Counted from the stretch's first letter, positions 33,261-41,835 are shown. The stretch is 64,000 bases of DNA from JAVEDQ01 sp963783105 (GCA_963783105.1 CAWAMI010000005.1:174404-238403); one strand, 5' to 3'. The notes: generated by a model not told the origin, from the sequence alone. Program-made: numbers and translations.

Positions 33261-34184
33261 TCAGGCGACGACGCGCAGGGCGTGCGGCACGGCGCGCAGC
33301 GTGACCTCGGTGCGGTCCTCGAGCGGCTCACCGTCCACCTGGAACGGCAGCGGCCGGTCGGCAGTGAGCGTCAGCTCGGGGGTGTCGTGCAGCCGCACGA
33401 CCCGCTTGCCGCGCGGGTCGGGGTTCCTGGCGAACATCTGGGCGACGTGGCGGAGGGTCTGGAAGGTGCGGAGCCGGGTGATCCCGAGCAGGTCCAGTCC
33501 GCCCTCGAAGCGGGCTTCGGGGCACGGCCGCACTGGGAGGTCGCCGAAGTAGGTCCACGGGTCGGCCTTGCAGATCAGGGCGAGGAAGATCCGAACCGGC
33601 TCGGGGACGTCCGGCCCGCTGAGCGTGATCGCCGGGTGCCGCCGGTCGGTGTTGAGGTAGTAGCGGCGGACGGCGCTGCGGACGTAGAGCGCGCGCGTGG
33701 CCCGCTGCCCGGGCTTGCGCCGCTCGTCGACGCGCCGCACCACATCGGCGTCCAGGCCGAGCCCGGCGTTGAACGTGAACCACCGGTCACCGGTGTGGCC
33801 CAGGGCGATGCGCCGGGTGCGGCCCTCGCGCAGGTTGTCGAGCAGCTCGCTGGTGGCTTCGACGGGATGCGCCGAGTAGCCGAGCGCGCGGGCGAAGACG
33901 TTCGTGCTGCCGCCGGGGACGACCGCGAAGGCCGGGAGGTCCGGGCGGGGACCGTTCGCCAGCAGCCCGTTGACGACCTCGTTGACGGTCCCGTCGCCGC
34001 CGAGCGCGACGACGAGCTCGTAGCCGTCGTCGACCGCCTGAGCGCCGAGTTCGATGGCGTGACCTCGAGACTTCGTGCGCTCGACGTCGATGCGGAGATC
34101 GGAGCCGAGGGCGCTGGCCAGGACGTCACGGGTGCGCACGGAGGTCGCGGTCGCGTTCGGGTTGACGACCAGCAGCGCGCGCAT
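33261..34184 (-). CDS. Diacylglycerol kinase / LCB5-family lipid kinase
   Basis: The 307-residue product opens ALLVVNPNATATS and has the nucleotide-binding ALGGDGTVNEVVNGL and VVPGGSTNVFARALG loops of the DAGK catalytic family. It probably phosphorylates a lipid alcohol such as diacylglycerol; the substrate is inferred from family. I use ATG 34184, which has TATTTT (minus strand of 34191-34196) 6 nt upstream; the frame is open to 34235, but that would overlap the divergent gene at 34227. Confidence 0.9.
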   Translation of the reverse strand: MRALLVVNPNATATSVRTRDVLASALGSDLRIDVERTKSRGHAIELGAQAVDDGYELVVALGGDGTVNEVVNGLLANGPRPDLPAFAVVPGGSTNVFARALGYSAHPVEATSELLDNLREGRTRRIALGHTGDRWFTFNAGLGLDADVVRRVDERRKPGQRATRALYVRSAVRRYYLNTDRRHPAITLSGPDVPEPVRIFLALICKADPWTYFGDLPVRPCPEARFEGGLDLLGITRLRTFQTLRHVAQMFARNPDPRGKRVVRLHDTPELTLTADRPLPFQVDGEPLEDRTEVTLRAVPHALRVVA

Positions 34185-34226
34185 CGTAGGAAAATACCCA
34201 GAGTGACGGGGTCTTAAGGTCGTGAC

Positions 34227-34637
34227 ATGCCACAAGAAGCACCCAACTCCTCGGGACCGAACGCCGATGGTGGCAACCCGTTGAGCCGGGCGGCGGGCGC
34301 GGTCATCCTGCTGCAGGCGGTGCTGCTGGTGGTGGCGAGCGTCATCCTCGCCGTCGAAGGCTTCCGCGCGGAGACGGTGGACCGGGCCGGCGCGGAGATC
34401 CTCGCCGCGATCGGGGTCGCGTCGGCGGTCGCAATCGCCCTGCTGGCGCGGGGAGTAGCGGACGCCCGGCGATGGGCGCGCTCACCGGTGGTTGTGCTCG
34501 AGCTGATCTGCCTGCCGATCGCCTGGAGCGTGGTGCAGAACGGCAAGTGGTACGCGGGTGTGCCGCTCGGCGTCAGCGCGATCGCCGTGCTGGTGCTGAT
34601 GGCGACCTCCGGGCAACTGCTGCGCGCGGAGGACTGA
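34227..34637 (+). CDS. Four-span membrane protein of unknown function
   Basis: The 136-residue product has four hydrophobic helices: AVILLQAVLLVVASVILAV, ILAAIGVASAVAIALLA, VVLELICLPIAWSVVQNG and VPLGVSAIAVLVLMATS. WARSPVVVLELICLPIAW followed by NGKWY is a conserved-looking feature I have seen in actinobacterial hypothetical proteins but cannot name. TAAGGT (34215-34220) lies 6 nt before the ATG, suggesting a leaderless mRNA. Divergent from the lipid kinase, convergent with the sigma factor gene. Confidence 0.75.
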   Translation: MPQEAPNSSGPNADGGNPLSRAAGAVILLQAVLLVVASVILAVEGFRAETVDRAGAEILAAIGVASAVAIALLARGVADARRWARSPVVVLELICLPIAWSVVQNGKWYAGVPLGVSAIAVLVLMATSGQLLRAED

Positions 34638-34658
34638 CGGCGGGGCTCGTTCGGGCAG

Positions 34659-35648
34659 TCAGCCCTCGAGCAGCCCCCGCCGCAGCTGCGCCAGCGTGCG
34701 GGCGAGGAGCCGGCTGACGTGCATCTGCGAGATCCCGAGCTCGGCCGCGATCTGGGACTGCGTCATGTTGCCGAAGAAGCGCAGCAGCAGGATCTTCTTC
34801 TCCCGCGGTGGGAGGCGCTCGAGCAGCGGCTTCAGCGACTCGCGGTATTCGACGCCCTCGAGCCCCTCGTCCTGGATGCCGAGGGTGTCCGCGACGGCGG
34901 GGGCGTCCTCGTCGCCGCCGTCGGGGGCGTCCAGCGAGACCGCCGAGTAGGCGTTGGCCGACTCGAGACCCTCGAGGACCTCCTCCTCGCTCATCCCCAG
35001 GTGACCCGCCAGCTCGGGCACCGTGGGGGAGCGGCCGAGCGACTGCGACAGCTCGCTGGTCGCCTTGGTCAGCGAGAGCTTGAGCTCCTGCAGCCGGCGA
35101 GGGACGCGGATGGCCCAGCCCTTGTCGCGGAAGTGGCGCTTGATCTCGCCGACGATGGTGGGCGTCGCGTAGGTCGAGAACTCGACGCCGCGTTCGAGGT
35201 CGAACCGGTCCACGGACTTGATGAGGCCGATCGTGGCGACCTGCACGAGGTCGTCCAGGGGCTCACCGCGGTTGCGGAACCGCCGGGCCAGGTACTCGAC
35301 GAGCGGCAGGTGCATCTCGACCAGCTCGTCCCGGATGCGGTTCCACGTGGGGCTCTCGCGGGGGAGCTCCTGCAGCTCGGTGAACAGCGTGCGGGCGTGC
35401 GCGCGGTCGGCGCTCGTCGCCGCCCGGGAGGCGGGGACCTTGGCCTCGGCCTCGCCTGCGCCGGCCTCGGTCGGCACCTCGGTGCCGGGCTCCGCGACGG
35501 GCGCGAGGGCGCCGTTGTTCTCGGCGGTCGTCACGGTGTTCTCGGCGGTCGTCACGGTGTCCGCGGGGGCGTTCTGCGGCGGCACCGGGTCCTGGGTCGC
35601 GGCTCCGTCCCGAGGCGGCTCGTCGATCGCTCCGGGTGCCACGCTCAT
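34659..35648 (-). CDS. SigB/SigF/SigG-family alternative sigma factor
   Basis: The 329-residue protein has an unusual 85-residue acidic, low-complexity N-terminus, then region 2 (HLPLVEYLARRFRNRGEPLD, then DLVQVATIGLIKSVDRFD, and GVEFSTYATPTIVGEIKRHF), region 3 and region 4 (LPPREKKILLLRFFGNMTQS, then QIAAELGISQMHVSRLLART). It matches the general-stress or sporulation SigB/SigF group. ATG 35648 overlaps the stop of the upstream anti-sigma gene. The N-terminal extension holds a 21-bp tandem duplication encoding TVTTAEN twice. Confidence 0.93.
   Translation of the reverse strand: MSVAPGAIDEPPRDGAATQDPVPPQNAPADTVTTAENTVTTAENNGALAPVAEPGTEVPTEAGAGEAEAKVPASRAATSADRAHARTLFTELQELPRESPTWNRIRDELVEMHLPLVEYLARRFRNRGEPLDDLVQVATIGLIKSVDRFDLERGVEFSTYATPTIVGEIKRHFRDKGWAIRVPRRLQELKLSLTKATSELSQSLGRSPTVPELAGHLGMSEEEVLEGLESANAYSAVSLDAPDGGDEDAPAVADTLGIQDEGLEGVEYRESLKPLLERLPPREKKILLLRFFGNMTQSQIAAELGISQMHVSRLLARTLAQLRRGLLEG
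35517..35558. repeat. Exact 21-bp tandem duplication in the sigma factor N-terminus
   Basis: Positions 35517-35537 and 35538-35558 are identical, in frame, and encode seven residues each (TVTTAEN). It lies in the acidic N-terminal extension, outside the conserved sigma regions. Confidence 0.9.
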
Positions 35649-36100
35649 GCGTCCTCCGCCGCGGCACGTCGCTTCTGGAGATCGATGGACACCCGGTTGT
35701 CGGCGTCCGCCCGGCTCTCAACCGATCCGGCGAGCGCGGCGAGCACGGTCCAGGCGAAGCTGTCCCGCACCGGCTGCGCGCCGTCGACCGTCGGCACCGT
35801 GACCGACACGCGGATCTCGTCGGGGTGCAGCTCGAACTCGCACTCGAGGTCGACGTCCGGCGCCGCGTTGGTCAGCAGGATCGCGCAGGCCTCGTCGACG
35901 GCGATCCGCAGGTCCTCGATCTCCTCGAGCGTGAAGTCGAGGCGGGCGGCGAGGCCGGCGGTCGCCGATCGCAGCACGGACAGGTACGCGCCGACGGCGG
36001 GCAGGCGGAGGCGGACGACATCCCGCACCTCCCCGGAGACGGGGACGGAACGAATCGGGCTCGACTGCTGCGTGATCTGCTCGGGTACGACGTCCGGCAC
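35645..36100 (-). CDS. RsbW/UsfX-like anti-sigma regulatory factor
   Basis: The 151-residue product is a small HATPase-type protein with LRIAVDEACAILLTNA, the N-box helix of RsbW-like kinases. The glycine G-boxes are poorly kept (TVDGAQPVRDSFAWTVLAAL), so kinase activity is uncertain. The gene order anti-sigma then sigma with an ATGA overlap fits a partner-switch anti-sigma factor for the downstream SigB/SigF protein. No anti-anti-sigma gene is nearby. Confidence 0.85.
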   Translation of the reverse strand: MPDVVPEQITQQSSPIRSVPVSGEVRDVVRLRLPAVGAYLSVLRSATAGLAARLDFTLEEIEDLRIAVDEACAILLTNAAPDVDLECEFELHPDEIRVSVTVPTVDGAQPVRDSFAWTVLAALAGSVESRADADNRVSIDLQKRRAAAEDA

Positions 36101-36129
36101 GGCACCTCCCTACTGCTGACGGACCTGCG

Positions 36130-36645
36130 TCACCCTACCCGCGGGTCGATGTCGCGTCCGAGGGCGGGCAGCGCCGTTCCGGTCAGTCGCCACGTGGTCC
36201 ATTCGTCCATCGGAACCGCGCCGAGCGAGGTGTAGAAATCCTGCGCCTCGCTGTTCCAATCGAGTACCGCCCACTCGATGCGGCCATAGCCGCGCGCGGT
36301 CGCGATGCGCGCCAGTTCGCGAAGCAGTGCGCGCCCGTGGCCGGCCCGGCGGGCGCCCGGTCGTACGAAGAGGTCCTCGAGGTAGATGCCGTGCTGACCG
36401 AGCCAGGTGGAGAAGGTCAGGAACCAGATCGCGAAGCCGACGACCCGGCCCCGCGCCCCGACGGCAGCGTCTGCCGCGTCCTCCTCCGCGATCAGGCAGA
36501 ACACCGCGGGCTCCGGAGCGAACAGGGCGGCCGACAGCTGGTCCGAACTCGCCCGCGCCTGCTCGGGCTCCCGCTCGTAGGTGGCCAGCTCGACGATCAG
36601 GTCGCGGATGTGCGGGACGTCCTCGGGGCGTGCCGGGCGGATCAC
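36130..36645 (-). CDS. GNAT-family N-acetyltransferase
   Basis: The 171-residue product has GNAT motifs: IRPARPEDVPHIRDLIVELA at the start, GIYLEDLFVRPGARRAGHGR (motif A, acetyl-CoA pyrophosphate loop), then WAVLDWNSEAQDFYTSLGA (motif B). This resembles the ArsN2/PaiA-like diamine or amino-acid N-acetyltransferases, but the substrate is unknown. GTG 36645 is chosen because AGGAG lies 7 nt upstream; a GTG at 36678 would run toward the sodN terminator. Confidence 0.88.
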   Translation of the reverse strand: MIRPARPEDVPHIRDLIVELATYEREPEQARASSDQLSAALFAPEPAVFCLIAEEDAADAAVGARGRVVGFAIWFLTFSTWLGQHGIYLEDLFVRPGARRAGHGRALLRELARIATARGYGRIEWAVLDWNSEAQDFYTSLGAVPMDEWTTWRLTGTALPALGRDIDPRVG

Positions 36646-36684
36646 GTCGGGGCTCCTGACTGCGGAAGAGGGCCGCACACACGC

Positions 36685-36719
36685 CGAGAGCCGGCCCCGT
36701 GGGTCGGAGCCGGCTCTCG
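36685..36719 (-). terminator. Strong terminator hairpin after sodN
   Basis: CGAGAGCCGGC (36685-36695) pairs perfectly with GCCGGCTCTCG (36709-36719) around a 13-nt loop. It lies 21 bp past the sodN stop and before the acetyltransferase start. Confidence 0.85.
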
Positions 36720-36740
36720 TGCGGGTGATGCGTCAGCGGG

Positions 36741-37145
36741 TCAGCTGGGCTTCCCGCCCTTGGTCTCCCAGAAGATGTCCGAGATCTCGTCGATCAGGTC
36801 GATCAGCTTCTGGCCCGACTCGGGGTCGGTGCTGCCCTTGGTGCCGGACGCGCCGGCGGCCTTGGTGGCACGCCAGAACAGGTCGTGGATCTGCGGGTAC
36901 TTCTCGACGTGCTCCGGCTTGAAGTAGTCGGTCCAGAGCGTCCAGAGGTGCTCCTTCGCGATGTGCGAACGCTGCTCGATGATGATCACGCAGCGGGTGC
37001 GGAACACCGGGTCATCGTTCTGCTGGTACTTCTCCTGCATCGCCTTGACCGACTGCGCCTCGTAGCGCGCCTGGGCGGGGTCGTACACACCGCAGGGCAG
37101 GTCGCAGTGGGCGTGCACGACGGTGCGGGGACGCAGTAGCGACAT
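36741..37145 (-). CDS. sodN: Nickel superoxide dismutase SodN
   Basis: SodN dismutates superoxide using nickel. The 134-residue precursor has a 12-residue leader (MSLLRPRTVVHA) followed by the nickel hook HCDLPCGVYDP, where His13, Cys14 and Cys18 become His1, Cys2 and Cys6 after cleavage. The four-helix body (YEAQSVKAMQEKYQ, CVIIIEQRSHIAKEHLWTLW) is intact and of normal length. AAGGAGG stands 9 nt before the ATG. It is divergent from sodX, which encodes the protease that removes the leader. Confidence 0.97.
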   Translation of the reverse strand: MSLLRPRTVVHAHCDLPCGVYDPAQARYEAQSVKAMQEKYQQNDDPVFRTRCVIIIEQRSHIAKEHLWTLWTDYFKPEHVEKYPQIHDLFWRATKAAGASGTKGSTDPESGQKLIDLIDEISDIFWETKGGKPS

Positions 37146-37165
37146 GTGCGATTGCCTCCTTCGTG

Positions 37166-37221
37166 GGCCGATCGTCGGCCTCGTCGAAAACCGTATAGCT
37201 GGTCGGGTCCTGTTCTGTCAC
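37166..37221 (-). promoter_or_regulatory. sodN promoter with inverted repeat in the 5' leader
   Basis: On the minus strand GTGACA (37216-37221) and TATACG (37192-37197) are 18 bp apart, a good housekeeping-type promoter; RNA would start near 37185. GGCCGA-N3-TCGGCC (37166-37180) falls in the first part of the leader. It could be an operator or a 5' hairpin. No Nur-type TTGCAA box was found. Confidence 0.5.
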
Positions 37222-37277
37222 TGCCCCATTGCTGCCTTCGAAACCCGGTGTCGTCCGCTCCCGGCAGGATCGGGGTC

Positions 37278-37673
37278 GTGGCGCTGCGTCGGAAGCCGTC
37301 CCGGGGACGGTCCTGGGCACTGTCGGGGGCCGGGTCCTGGTCGGGTCGGTTCGGCACCGTCGCCGTCGCGGGGAACTCGATGCGACCCACCCTGCGGCCC
37401 GGCGACGCATGCCTCGTCCACTACGGCGCCCGGGTCCGGGCGGGCCACCTCGTGGTCGCCCGGCTGCCGCACCGCCCGCTCGGCGTCAAGCGGGCTGTGC
37501 TGCACGACGCGCAGGGCTGGTTCCTCGTCTCCGACGATCCGTTGCACGGCACGGACAGCGCCACCTTCGGCAGCGTTCCCGACGCCGACGTCCTGGGCCG
37601 GGTGCTCCTGCGCTACTGGCCGAGGCCGGCCTGGTTCGGTGCGGACGACCCGGCGCGGCGCAAGCGGTCGTAG
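37278..37673 (+). CDS. sodX: Nickel-type superoxide dismutase maturation protease SodX
   Basis: SodX is an S26-family peptidase that cuts the SodN leader. With the GTG at 37278 the product has 131 residues, with catalytic Ser34 in VAGNSMRPTL and Lys71 in GVKRAV, then SDDPLHGTDS and a DVLGRVLLRYWP tail. There is no membrane anchor, which separates SodX from signal peptidase I. The start is chosen because CAGGAT lies 7 nt upstream and the frame upstream has no family residues. Its last 61 bp overlap the convergent rmlC gene. Confidence 0.92.
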   Translation: MALRRKPSRGRSWALSGAGSWSGRFGTVAVAGNSMRPTLRPGDACLVHYGARVRAGHLVVARLPHRPLGVKRAVLHDAQGWFLVSDDPLHGTDSATFGSVPDADVLGRVLLRYWPRPAWFGADDPARRKRS

Positions 37674-38251
37674 AACGCCTCACATTCCCCGACGTCCGGC
37701 AGGAGACCGGCCGCCCGCACCTCGGCCAGCGACGGTGCCGCCCGGTCGCGGTCGGAGAACACCAGGTCGACGTCGTCGGGCCAGGGGAGCGCCAGGTCCG
37801 GGTCGAGCGGCGAGATGCCGTGCTCACGCTCCGGATCGAAGACCGTCGAGCAGTAGTAGCTGACGGTGGCGTCGTCGGTGAGCGCGACGAAGGCGTGCCC
37901 GAGCCCCTCGGCGACGTAGAGGGCGCGGCGGTCGACGTCGTCGAGGACCGCGCTGACGTGCCGGCCGAACGTGGGCGAGCCCACGCGCAGGTCCACCGCG
38001 ATGTCGAGGACCCGCCCACGGACGCAGGTGACGAACTTCGCCTGCCCCGGCGGCACCTCGGCGAAGTGGATGCCCCGGACCACCCCGCGGCTGGAGACGC
38101 TGACGTTGGACTGGGCGAGGGTCAGCGGATGCCCCCACGCCTGACACAGGGCGTCAGCGCGGAACTGTTCGAGGAAGACGCCCCGGGCGTCCCGGTGCTG
38201 GCGTGGGGTGAACAGCACTGCGCCCGCGATCGCCAGGTTCTCGGCCTCCAT
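37613..38251 (-). CDS. rmlC: dTDP-4-dehydrorhamnose 3,5-epimerase family protein RmlC
   Basis: The 212-residue cupin-fold protein has RmlC features: FTPRQHRDARGVFLEQFRAD, QSNVSVSSRGVVRGIHFAEV (catalytic His), GRVLDIAVDLRVGSPTFGRH, and VAEGLGHAFVALTDDATVSY (Tyr). It epimerises dTDP-4-keto-6-deoxy-sugar in rhamnose or related sugar synthesis. No rmlA, rmlB or rmlD is in the window, so it is an isolated gene, and a paralogue serving another deoxysugar is possible. The C-terminus overlaps sodX by 61 bp. Confidence 0.92.
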   Translation of the reverse strand: MEAENLAIAGAVLFTPRQHRDARGVFLEQFRADALCQAWGHPLTLAQSNVSVSSRGVVRGIHFAEVPPGQAKFVTCVRGRVLDIAVDLRVGSPTFGRHVSAVLDDVDRRALYVAEGLGHAFVALTDDATVSYYCSTVFDPEREHGISPLDPDLALPWPDDVDLVFSDRDRAAPSLAEVRAAGLLPDVGECEAFYDRLRRAGSSAPNQAGLGQ

Positions 38252-38543
38252 GCCGTCCGAGCGTAGCGACGCCCGGCCGCCGGAGGGGGAGGCGAGCCGG
38301 GGAGTCGGTCGGGCTCCGGACGCCCCGGATGATCATAAGGAATGCGTCCGCTCATCCCGTGCTTTGATGGTGAACGGTCGCCGCGCGTTCAGCACGCTCG
38401 GCCGGCTGACTCGCCGGTGAGATGAACCTCCGCCGACAGCCCAGAACGTGAGCCCCACCGGGCCCGTCGCGGCATGTGCCCGAACACCTTCGGGATGTGC
38501 AGGTCGAGACGTCGATCCCGTCGAGAACGCCGTCAGGAGCGTC

Positions 38544-39740
38544 ATGAGTCCCGAGCCGGTCCCCGAGACCGTTGCCGGTCCCGTGTTGGACACCGATCCC
38601 GCCTTCGCGTTGCACCGCGGCGGCAAGATCGAGACCGGGATCACCGTCCCGTTGCGGGACAAGGACGATCTGTCGCTCGCCTACACCCCGGGTGTCGCGC
38701 GGGTGTGCACCGCCATCGCCGCGCAGCCCGGCCTGGCCGACGACTACACGTGGCGCGGCAACAGCGTCGCCGTGGTCACCGACGGCACCGCGGTGCTGGG
38801 GCTCGGCAACATCGGGCCCGCCGCGGCGATGCCGGTGATGGAGGGCAAGGCCCTGCTGTTCAAGCACTTCGCCGGCGTCGACGCGATGCCGATCTGCCTC
38901 GACTGCACCGAGGTCGACGAGTTGGTCGAGACCGTGATCCGGCTCGCGCCGAGCTTCGGCGGCATCAATCTCGAGGACATCTCCGCCCCGCGCTGCTTCG
39001 AGGTGGAGCGGCGGCTGCAGGAGGCCCTCGACATCCCGGTCTTCCACGACGACCAGCACGGCACGGCCATCGTCGTGCTCGCCGCTCTCCGGAACGCGGC
39101 CCGGCTGATCGGACGCTCGCTCGGTGACCTGCGCGTCGTGGTGAGCGGAGCCGGCGCCGCCGGCGTCGCGGTCACCCGGCTGCTCCTCGACGCCGGCATC
39201 GGCGACATCGCCGTCGCGGACCGCAAGGGGATGATCGAGCGCTCGCGGGAGGACCTGACGGCGGTCAAGCGGGCGCTCGCCGAGGACACCAACCGGGCCC
39301 GCCTCACCGGCGACCTGGTGGACGCGCTCGAGGGAGCGGACGTCTTCCTCGGCCTCTCGTCCGGCAAGGTGCCCGAGGACGCGGTGGCCCGGATGGCCAA
39401 GGACGCGCTGATCTTCGCGATGGCCAACCCCGACCCGGAGATCGACATGGACGTGGCCCACCGCTACGGCCGGGTCGTCGCCACGGGTCGCAGCGACCAC
39501 CCGAACCAGATCAACAACGTGCTCGCCTTTCCCGGCGTCTTCCGCGGGGCCCTGGACGTGCGGGCGCGGCACATCACCGAGGGCATGAAGCTCGCCGCCG
39601 CCGAGGCGCTCGCCGCCGTCATCGAGGACGAGCTCTCCGAGAACTGCGTCATCCCGAGCCCCTTCGACGACCGGGTGGCGCCGAACGTGGCCGAGGCCGT
39701 TGCGGCGGCGGCCCGGGCCGAGGGCGTCGCGCGCCGCTGA
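38544..39740 (+). CDS. NAD(P)-dependent malic enzyme
   Basis: The 398-residue protein is a short bacterial malic enzyme: DLSLAYTPGVARVC near residue 45, PAAAMPVMEGKALLFKHFAG, FGGINLEDISAPRCFEVER with metal-binding Glu and Asp, FHDDQHGTAIV, and the Rossmann VVSGAGAAGVAVTRLLL. It converts malate to pyruvate and CO2, giving NADPH or NADH. ATG 38544 has AGGAG 5 nt upstream; the frame is open to 38448. The 292 bp before it hold no gene I can support. Downstream is a duplicated repeat element. Confidence 0.93.
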   Translation: MSPEPVPETVAGPVLDTDPAFALHRGGKIETGITVPLRDKDDLSLAYTPGVARVCTAIAAQPGLADDYTWRGNSVAVVTDGTAVLGLGNIGPAAAMPVMEGKALLFKHFAGVDAMPICLDCTEVDELVETVIRLAPSFGGINLEDISAPRCFEVERRLQEALDIPVFHDDQHGTAIVVLAALRNAARLIGRSLGDLRVVVSGAGAAGVAVTRLLLDAGIGDIAVADRKGMIERSREDLTAVKRALAEDTNRARLTGDLVDALEGADVFLGLSSGKVPEDAVARMAKDALIFAMANPDPEIDMDVAHRYGRVVATGRSDHPNQINNVLAFPGVFRGALDVRARHITEGMKLAAAEALAAVIEDELSENCVIPSPFDDRVAPNVAEAVAAAARAEGVARR

Positions 39741-39796
39741 GCCCTCAGGGGTCGCGGTTCCGCCGGCGCCACCCGCGCGCTGGGTGGGCGCGTTCC

Positions 39797-39991
39797 CCGG
39801 GTTGAACGCTTCCCGGAGTGCTCGTCGGGGCGGTTCGCCGGGCGCGGGACGGCTTCGTGGCAGCGTTGATCTTGCGGCGGGGGTGTCCGCCGGGTTGAAC
39901 GCTGCCGGGAGTGCTCGTCGGGGCGGTTCGCCGGGCGGGGGACGGCTTCGTGGCAGCGTTGATCTTGCGGCGCGGCGCGGCGCGGCGCGGC
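39797..39991. repeat. Two direct copies of an 83-bp palindromic element plus (GCGGC)5
   Basis: Copy 1 is 39797-39879 and copy 2 is 39890-39972; they differ at about three to four positions, with a 93-bp period. Copy 2 contains AACGCTGCC (39898-39906) and its reverse complement GGCAGCGTT (39952-39960), so each unit can fold into a long stem-loop; copy 1 has one mismatch in the left arm. Five GCGGC units (39967-39991) follow. It fills the gap between the convergent malic enzyme and nadE genes. Confidence 0.88.
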
Positions 39992-40005
39992 GTGCGCGGC
40001 CGCCG

Positions 40006-41835
40006 TCAGTTCGCCGCGCTGTCCGAGCTCGCCCGCTCCGGGCTCTCGACGTCCGGGTCCGGCTCCGCCTGCGCCGCCATCTCCCGCCAGCGGGAGGTGA
40101 TGGGCAGACGACGGTCCCGGCCGAACGCCTTCGAGGTCACCTTCGGCCCCGGCGGGTACTGCCGGCGCTTGTACTCGGCGGCGTCGACCAGCCGGATCAC
40201 CCGCTCGATGGTCTCCACCGAGTGACCGGCCTCCTTGAGCTCCTCGAAGCCCTGGTCCTTCTCGACGTACCCGTCGATCACCGCGTCCAGCTCGAAGTAG
40301 TCGGGCAGTCGGTCGCTGTCCAGCTGTCCCGGCGCCAGCTCCGCGGAGGGCGGCTTGTCGATGATCGAGACCGGGATCGGCTCCGTCTCGCCGCGCCGAC
40401 GGGCCTCGGCGTTGCGCCACCGGGAGAGCTCCCACACCGACGTCTTGGGGACGTCCTTGATCGGCGCGAACCCGCCGGCGCTGTCGCCGTAGAGCGTGGA
40501 GAACCCGGTGGCGAGCTCGCTCTTGTTGCCGGTCGTCAGGACGAGGTGGCCGTCCGCGTTCGACAACGCCATCAGCGCGGTGCCACGGACCCGGGCCTGC
40601 AGGTTCTCCTCGGCGACGCCGGAGACGTGCAGCAGCTCCTGGTAGGCGTCGACCACGGACGCGATCGGCAGGGTCGTGTGATGGGTGCCCTGCCGGCGGG
40701 CGAGCTCGTCGGCGTCGGAGACCGAGTGCTCGCTCGAGTACGCCGAGGGCAGCGCGACGGTGTGCACCCGATCCGCGCCGAGGGCGTCGACGGCGATGGT
40801 GGCGACCAGCGCCGAGTCGATGCCGCCGGAGAGCCCGATCACGACCGACGGGAAGCCGTTCTTGCGGATGTAGTCCCGCGTTCCGAGCACGCAGGCGGCG
40901 TAGAGCTCGGCGCAGTCCTCCAGCCGGTCGGCGCAGGGCGCCTCGAGCAACTCCCGGTCCGGCCGCGGCTCGGCGGACAGCACGGTGCGCCGCACCGACA
41001 TCCGCGTGCCGTCGTCGGCGTCCACCGTGGAGGGCGGATCGGAGTCCGACCCCGCCGGCAGGTCCAGGTCGACGACGAGCAACTCCTGGTCGAACTGGCC
41101 GGCCCGCGCCACCACGTTGCCGTCGGCGTCGACGACCAGCGAGCCGCCGTCGAACACGAGCTCGTCCTGCCCGCCGACCATGTTCACGTAGGCCAGCGGG
41201 GCGCCCGCTTCCTTGGCCCGCCGCGCCGACAGCTCGTCCCGGGTGTGTGCCTTCCCGCGCTCGTACGGCGAGCCGTTGAGGACGACGACCAGCCCGACGC
41301 CCGCCTCGTGCGCGACGTGGACCGGACCCCCGTCCTGCCACAGGTCCTCGCACACGGTCATTGCGACGTCGACGCCGTGCAGGCGGAGCACGGGGAAGTG
41401 GTCGCCGGGGACGAAGTAGCGGTACTCGTCGAACACGCCGTAGTTCGGCAGGTGATGCTTGGCGTACTCAGCCGCGATCTGCCCGCCGTGCAGCAGCGCC
41501 GCCGCGTTCTGGGGCTCTCCGGCCGGCCGCCCCAGGCGGGGGGTCGGCTCGTCGGCGCGGTCGAGGTAGCCGACGACGACGGCGATGTCGCCGCAACCCT
41601 CGTCGGCCAACCTGGCCGCCAGATCGCGCAGCTTGTGCTTCGCCGCCGCGGCGAAGGAGTTGCGCAACACGAGGTCCTCGGGCGGATAGCCGGTCAGCGC
41701 CATCTCCGGGAACGCGACGAGGTCCGCCCCCTGTTCGCGGGCCTTGCCGACCCATGTCGAGATGATGTCGGCGTTGCCGTCGAGATCCCCGACGGCGACG
41801 TCGACCTGGGCGAGCGCGATCCGCAGCGGCGGCAT
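40006..41835 (-). CDS. nadE: Glutamine-dependent NAD+ synthetase NadE
   Basis: NadE amidates nicotinic acid adenine dinucleotide to NAD+. The 609-residue protein has two domains. The N-terminal nitrilase-type glutaminase (about 1-280) shows the Glu in FPEMALTGYPPED, the Lys in KHHLPNYGVFDEYRYF and the Cys in VCEDLWQD. The C-terminal ATP pyrophosphatase has the P-loop VIGLSGGIDSALV, TTGNKSELATGFSTLYGD and KTSVWELSRW. Length fits the large glutamine-dependent form. A 14-bp tandem repeat lies upstream. Confidence 0.95.
   Translation of the reverse strand: MPPLRIALAQVDVAVGDLDGNADIISTWVGKAREQGADLVAFPEMALTGYPPEDLVLRNSFAAAAKHKLRDLAARLADEGCGDIAVVVGYLDRADEPTPRLGRPAGEPQNAAALLHGGQIAAEYAKHHLPNYGVFDEYRYFVPGDHFPVLRLHGVDVAMTVCEDLWQDGGPVHVAHEAGVGLVVVLNGSPYERGKAHTRDELSARRAKEAGAPLAYVNMVGGQDELVFDGGSLVVDADGNVVARAGQFDQELLVVDLDLPAGSDSDPPSTVDADDGTRMSVRRTVLSAEPRPDRELLEAPCADRLEDCAELYAACVLGTRDYIRKNGFPSVVIGLSGGIDSALVATIAVDALGADRVHTVALPSAYSSEHSVSDADELARRQGTHHTTLPIASVVDAYQELLHVSGVAEENLQARVRGTALMALSNADGHLVLTTGNKSELATGFSTLYGDSAGGFAPIKDVPKTSVWELSRWRNAEARRRGETEPIPVSIIDKPPSAELAPGQLDSDRLPDYFELDAVIDGYVEKDQGFEELKEAGHSVETIERVIRLVDAAEYKRRQYPPGPKVTSKAFGRDRRLPITSRWREMAAQAEPDPDVESPERASSDSAAN

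Noticed and set aside
37146..37277. Nur box upstream of sodN
   Set aside because: No TTGCAA-N5-TTGCAA or close variant was found.
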